Shown here: piece after piece, positions 58,946 to 61,052 of the stretch
How positions within the stretch are numbered: the stretch's first letter is position 1
Layout: every line of letters starts with the position of its first letter
Source of the DNA: Candidatus Obscuribacterales bacterium
Lineage (GTDB): Bacteria; Cyanobacteriota; Vampirovibrionia; Obscuribacterales; Obscuribacteraceae
Reading direction: 5' to 3'
Assembly (NCBI GenBank): GCA_020050685.1
Contig: JAGVKG010000036.1
Span: 1 to 61,052 of the forward strand
Length of the DNA stretch: 61,052 bases
The notes under the pieces: generated by a model
What the model was told of the DNA's origin: nothing
The model's input: the letters and a program-made list of their open reading frames with translations, nothing else
Database searches by the model: none
Translations under genes and position numbers: made by a program

Positions 58946-61052
58946 TATCGTCGAGAAGATATGCCTTTTGATAAGCGTGCCAATGTTTGGAAAAATCTTC
59001 CAATGCCATTTCTCTGATTGTGGTTTCCGGCAAGTCTAATTGGAATGCTCTTCTCGAACCGTCACGGAAATAAAGATAACGGACGCTGTGACCATTGCTT
59101 GCCGGCAACGTCGCACCGACTCTTGCTCTGGAGAATTCATAAGTGGCAATGTTCAACCAACGATTATCAACACGCAACTGAAGCTTGATACTAAAAACGG
59201 TGGCATGCGGTCCCGGATCGGCAACCACAATTCTGCAAGTCGAGTTTATGTAACGGACTTGCATCCAGTCGCTAATCAACGGATCTTTTCCTGCCCCTGT
59301 GCGCAAGTGTTGTTCGTTCTTTTGATCAGTTGATTCGGCTTTACCTAAAGCTGTTTTGCTTTCGTCTGCTTTTGACTCAGCACCAACCACTCGACGCGGT
59401 GTCTGACCACCAGCAATGCCTTTGCTGGCATTGTCTTTTTCAATCATCGCCTTAACGTCTGATGGTTTGAATTCACCAACTTTTCCATTTGCCGCCAAGG
59501 GCCCGCTAGCGACTTCGGTAGAGTCTTGAGGTTTGCGTCCGATTGATGTCTTCACATACAGTTCCAACTCCGCTCTCGAAGGCAGAATAATTTCATTGCC
59601 GACAATCACGGCAACTTGGCGATTGCCTTCTGTAATCATTTTTACGCCGGTCGGATTTATTGTTGCCAAAAGACCAACGAATCTCGAATCACCAAATCGT
59701 CTTTCAGCTATTTGTTCGAGTGTCTCACCTTCGCGAACCGGAATTCTGATACGACGGTCACCAGTGAAATCTTGACCGGATGTGTTGTGTGACTTAGTGG
59801 TGGCATCGACTCTCACATCCACCATGCTCGATCCACCGCTTGGTGTTCCCGGGTGAATCGCGCGTGGAGGCAAGATAAATGGTTGTATTCCGAAATCTTC
59901 AATGTTCTGGTTGGAAGACGTTTTAATTGTAGAAGTCTTGCCGGTGATTTCAGGACGAATGTTGTGATCGATATCTTTTATCTGATCTTTGCCGGCTTGA
60001 ATTTCTTTTCCAGGAATATTCGGTCTGTTGCCGGCATCTGCCGCCTGCATACCTTGTCCAGGCTGACCAATCAGTCCCAAAGATTTTGCAGCAGCATCGT
60101 GTCCTTTCTCACCATCATAACGAAATCCGTGCGCGTCAGCTTTTTGACCAGCAAGATCGCCAAGTTTCTGGGCGAGTTCCGGCCTAATTGCGCCGATCAC
60201 TTGCTCTTGCAGCGCGCGATCCAATTGCCGTTGTGCTAAGTCCTTAAGCTGAGCGTCTTTTTGTTGGATGTCTTTTGGCAGCAAATCTTTCTGTTGCAGA
60301 TCACGCAATTCCTTTACTTGATCTTGCAAGCGTTGTTGCTCGCCCTTTTGCCCGCCTTCCGGAGCACTTGCTGCAACCTTTTGGTGGAAGTTTGAAAGAC
60401 CGGCTTCTGCCTGAGCACCTTGCCCTTTGCCTGTGCCGGATGCAGGTTCAATTGAAACCTGTCCCAAAATATTTTTCACTTCGTGATCAGAAATACTTGC
60501 TCGATTCATGCTTCCGGAAGCGCCAAATCCACCTGCAGGAAGAGGAGCAGTCTTTGATTGCTGCGGATCTTCCTTTGGAATTTCGACACTGCCGCGAGGA
60601 TAAACCTGTGCCGGCTGTTCTCTCTCTACTTGACGGGAAGGTTGCACCGGCTGATTATCTGATGGGCGCTTATCAGAAACCTGATCTGATTGTTTCGTCT
60701 CCTGTCGGGAACGTGAATCTTCAGGAGCAGGTCTGTCATTTCTGCTTTCACCGTGTTGACTGCTTGGTGGTGGCACTCTAGATTCCGAGGTAGTCGAATC
60801 AGATTGTTTATTACCCGGTCTGTCACCAGTGGGTCGATCACCAGTTGGTTTATCACCAGTAGGAGCAGACTTGTCACCGGGAGAATTTTGGCCACGATCC
60901 TGTGTAGGATTTTGTGTACCACCACCATGTCCGCCATCACCTCCAGACTTTGTATCGCCAGGCTGAGTTGGTGCGGGAGTCTTACCTTGCTGATCGCCAG
61001 GCTGGGTTGGTGCGGGAGTCTTACCTTGCTGATCGCCAGGCTGAGTTGGTGC
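58932..61052 (-). CDS. LysM protein with Pro/Gln/Gly-rich repeats, 5' end outside the window
   Basis: The frame stays open from 58932 to the window edge, so at least 706 residues are seen and the start is missing. Toward the N-terminus lie tandem APTQPGDQQGKTP units and Gly/Asp-rich GDRPTGD-type repeats, then a Gln/Asp/Lys-rich helical region (QQKDLLPKDIQQKDAQLKDL). A LysM-like domain follows (RIPVREGETLEQIAERRFGD...NEIILPSRAEL), and a beta-rich C-terminal domain of about 110 residues (ISDWMQVRYINSTCRIVVAD to the end) is unassigned. Likely a surface or wall-bound protein. Confidence 0.75.
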   Translation of the reverse strand, partial: APTQPGDQQGKTPAPTQPGDQQGKTPAPTQPGDTKSGGDGGHGGGTQNPTQDRGQNSPGDKSAPTGDKPTGDRPTGDRPGNKQSDSTTSESRVPPPSSQHGESRNDRPAPEDSRSRQETKQSDQVSDKRPSDNQPVQPSRQVEREQPAQVYPRGSVEIPKEDPQQSKTAPLPAGGFGASGSMNRASISDHEVKNILGQVSIEPASGTGKGQGAQAEAGLSNFHQKVAASAPEGGQKGEQQRLQDQVKELRDLQQKDLLPKDIQQKDAQLKDLAQRQLDRALQEQVIGAIRPELAQKLGDLAGQKADAHGFRYDGEKGHDAAAKSLGLIGQPGQGMQAADAGNRPNIPGKEIQAGKDQIKDIDHNIRPEITGKTSTIKTSSNQNIEDFGIQPFILPPRAIHPGTPSGGSSMVDVRVDATTKSHNTSGQDFTGDRRIRIPVREGETLEQIAERRFGDSRFVGLLATINPTGVKMITEGNRQVAVIVGNEIILPSRAELELYVKTSIGRKPQDSTEVASGPLAANGKVGEFKPSDVKAMIEKDNASKGIAGGQTPRRVVGAESKADESKTALGKAESTDQKNEQHLRTGAGKDPLISDWMQVRYINSTCRIVVADPGPHATVFSIKLQLRVDNRWLNIATYEFSRARVGATLPASNGHSVRYLYFRDGSRRAFQLDLPETTIREMALEDFSKHWHAYQKAYLLDDTKYL
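60960..61052 (-). repeat. 39-bp tandem repeats at the window edge
   Basis: Two full 39-bp units (60960-60998 and 60999-61037) and a partial third encode APTQPGDQQGKTP. Copies differ by one or two bases. The array continues past the window. Confidence 0.85.

Noticed and set aside
60960-61052. Possible CRISPR array at the 39-bp repeats
   Set aside because: The units are contiguous, keep one reading frame and code for APTQPGD-type repeats within a long open frame.

Overview
The window looks like a chromosomal segment of a Gram-negative-type, non-photosynthetic relative of the Cyanobacteria (Melainabacteria/Vampirovibrionia, perhaps the Obscuribacterales). This is an inference, not a measurement. 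It rests on a TonB-ExbB-ExbD system and a probable outer-membrane barrel, FtsEX, a DUF721/DciA-like protein, two PiT phosphate transporters, very many secreted TPR and low-complexity proteins, frequent GTG/TTG starts, and no photosynthesis genes. Coding density is high and most genes are housekeeping or envelope genes. I see no prophage, insertion sequence or CRISPR array.

Layout. 1-4.6 kb: tonB-exbB-exbD, aroE and a CvpA-like protein. 4.7-8 kb: an SCP2-domain protein, a DUF721 protein with a zinc ribbon, ftsE-ftsX and a small secreted protein. 8-13.3 kb (minus strand): a von Willebrand A protein with a haem motif, then the unit efp-accB-accC-tRNA-Met-unknown-cyclophilin, closed by a clear terminator. 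13.5-17.2 kb: valS, then a 387-base gap holding an array of 21-bp repeats in front of an XRE/DprA-winged-helix regulator. 17.3-19.3 kb: DUF47 plus PiT phosphate uptake. 19.3-28.3 kb: a heavy-metal-associated secreted protein, a four-gene run (TPR, membrane papain-like, secreted unknown, SABATH-type methyltransferase), a degenerate receiver pair, an unknown/TPR pair and a beta-propeller-like protein. 28.4-33.3 kb: a ribbon-helix-helix coiled-coil repeat protein and several small secreted proteins including a Spy-like one. 33.5-36.8 kb: a Ctp protease, a methyltransferase, a histone-H1-like SWIB protein and tRNA-His. 36.8-41.5 kb: a divergent polysaccharide-type cluster (barrel, GH8 glucanase, long TPR protein). 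41.5-50 kb: FeoB, an M16 protease, a LysM protein and a DinG-like helicase. 50-55.7 kb: a zeta-like kinase with a small partner and a run of large secreted unknowns. 55.6-61 kb: UspA plus PiT, a GT9 glycosyltransferase and a LysM protein cut by the window end.

How the parts fit. Several genes serve envelope transport: TonB/ExbBD energy coupling, FeoB iron import and two phosphate transporters with different partners. Others build or police the envelope: FtsEX, Ctp, cyclophilin, Spy-like, LysM and M16 proteins and the GH8/TPR/barrel set. The least explained parts are the XRE/DprA-WH regulator with its repeat array, the SABATH-type methyltransferase operon, the ribbon-helix-helix protein with 29-residue repeats, the haem-motif VWA protein, and the secreted unknowns at 51.3-55.6 kb.
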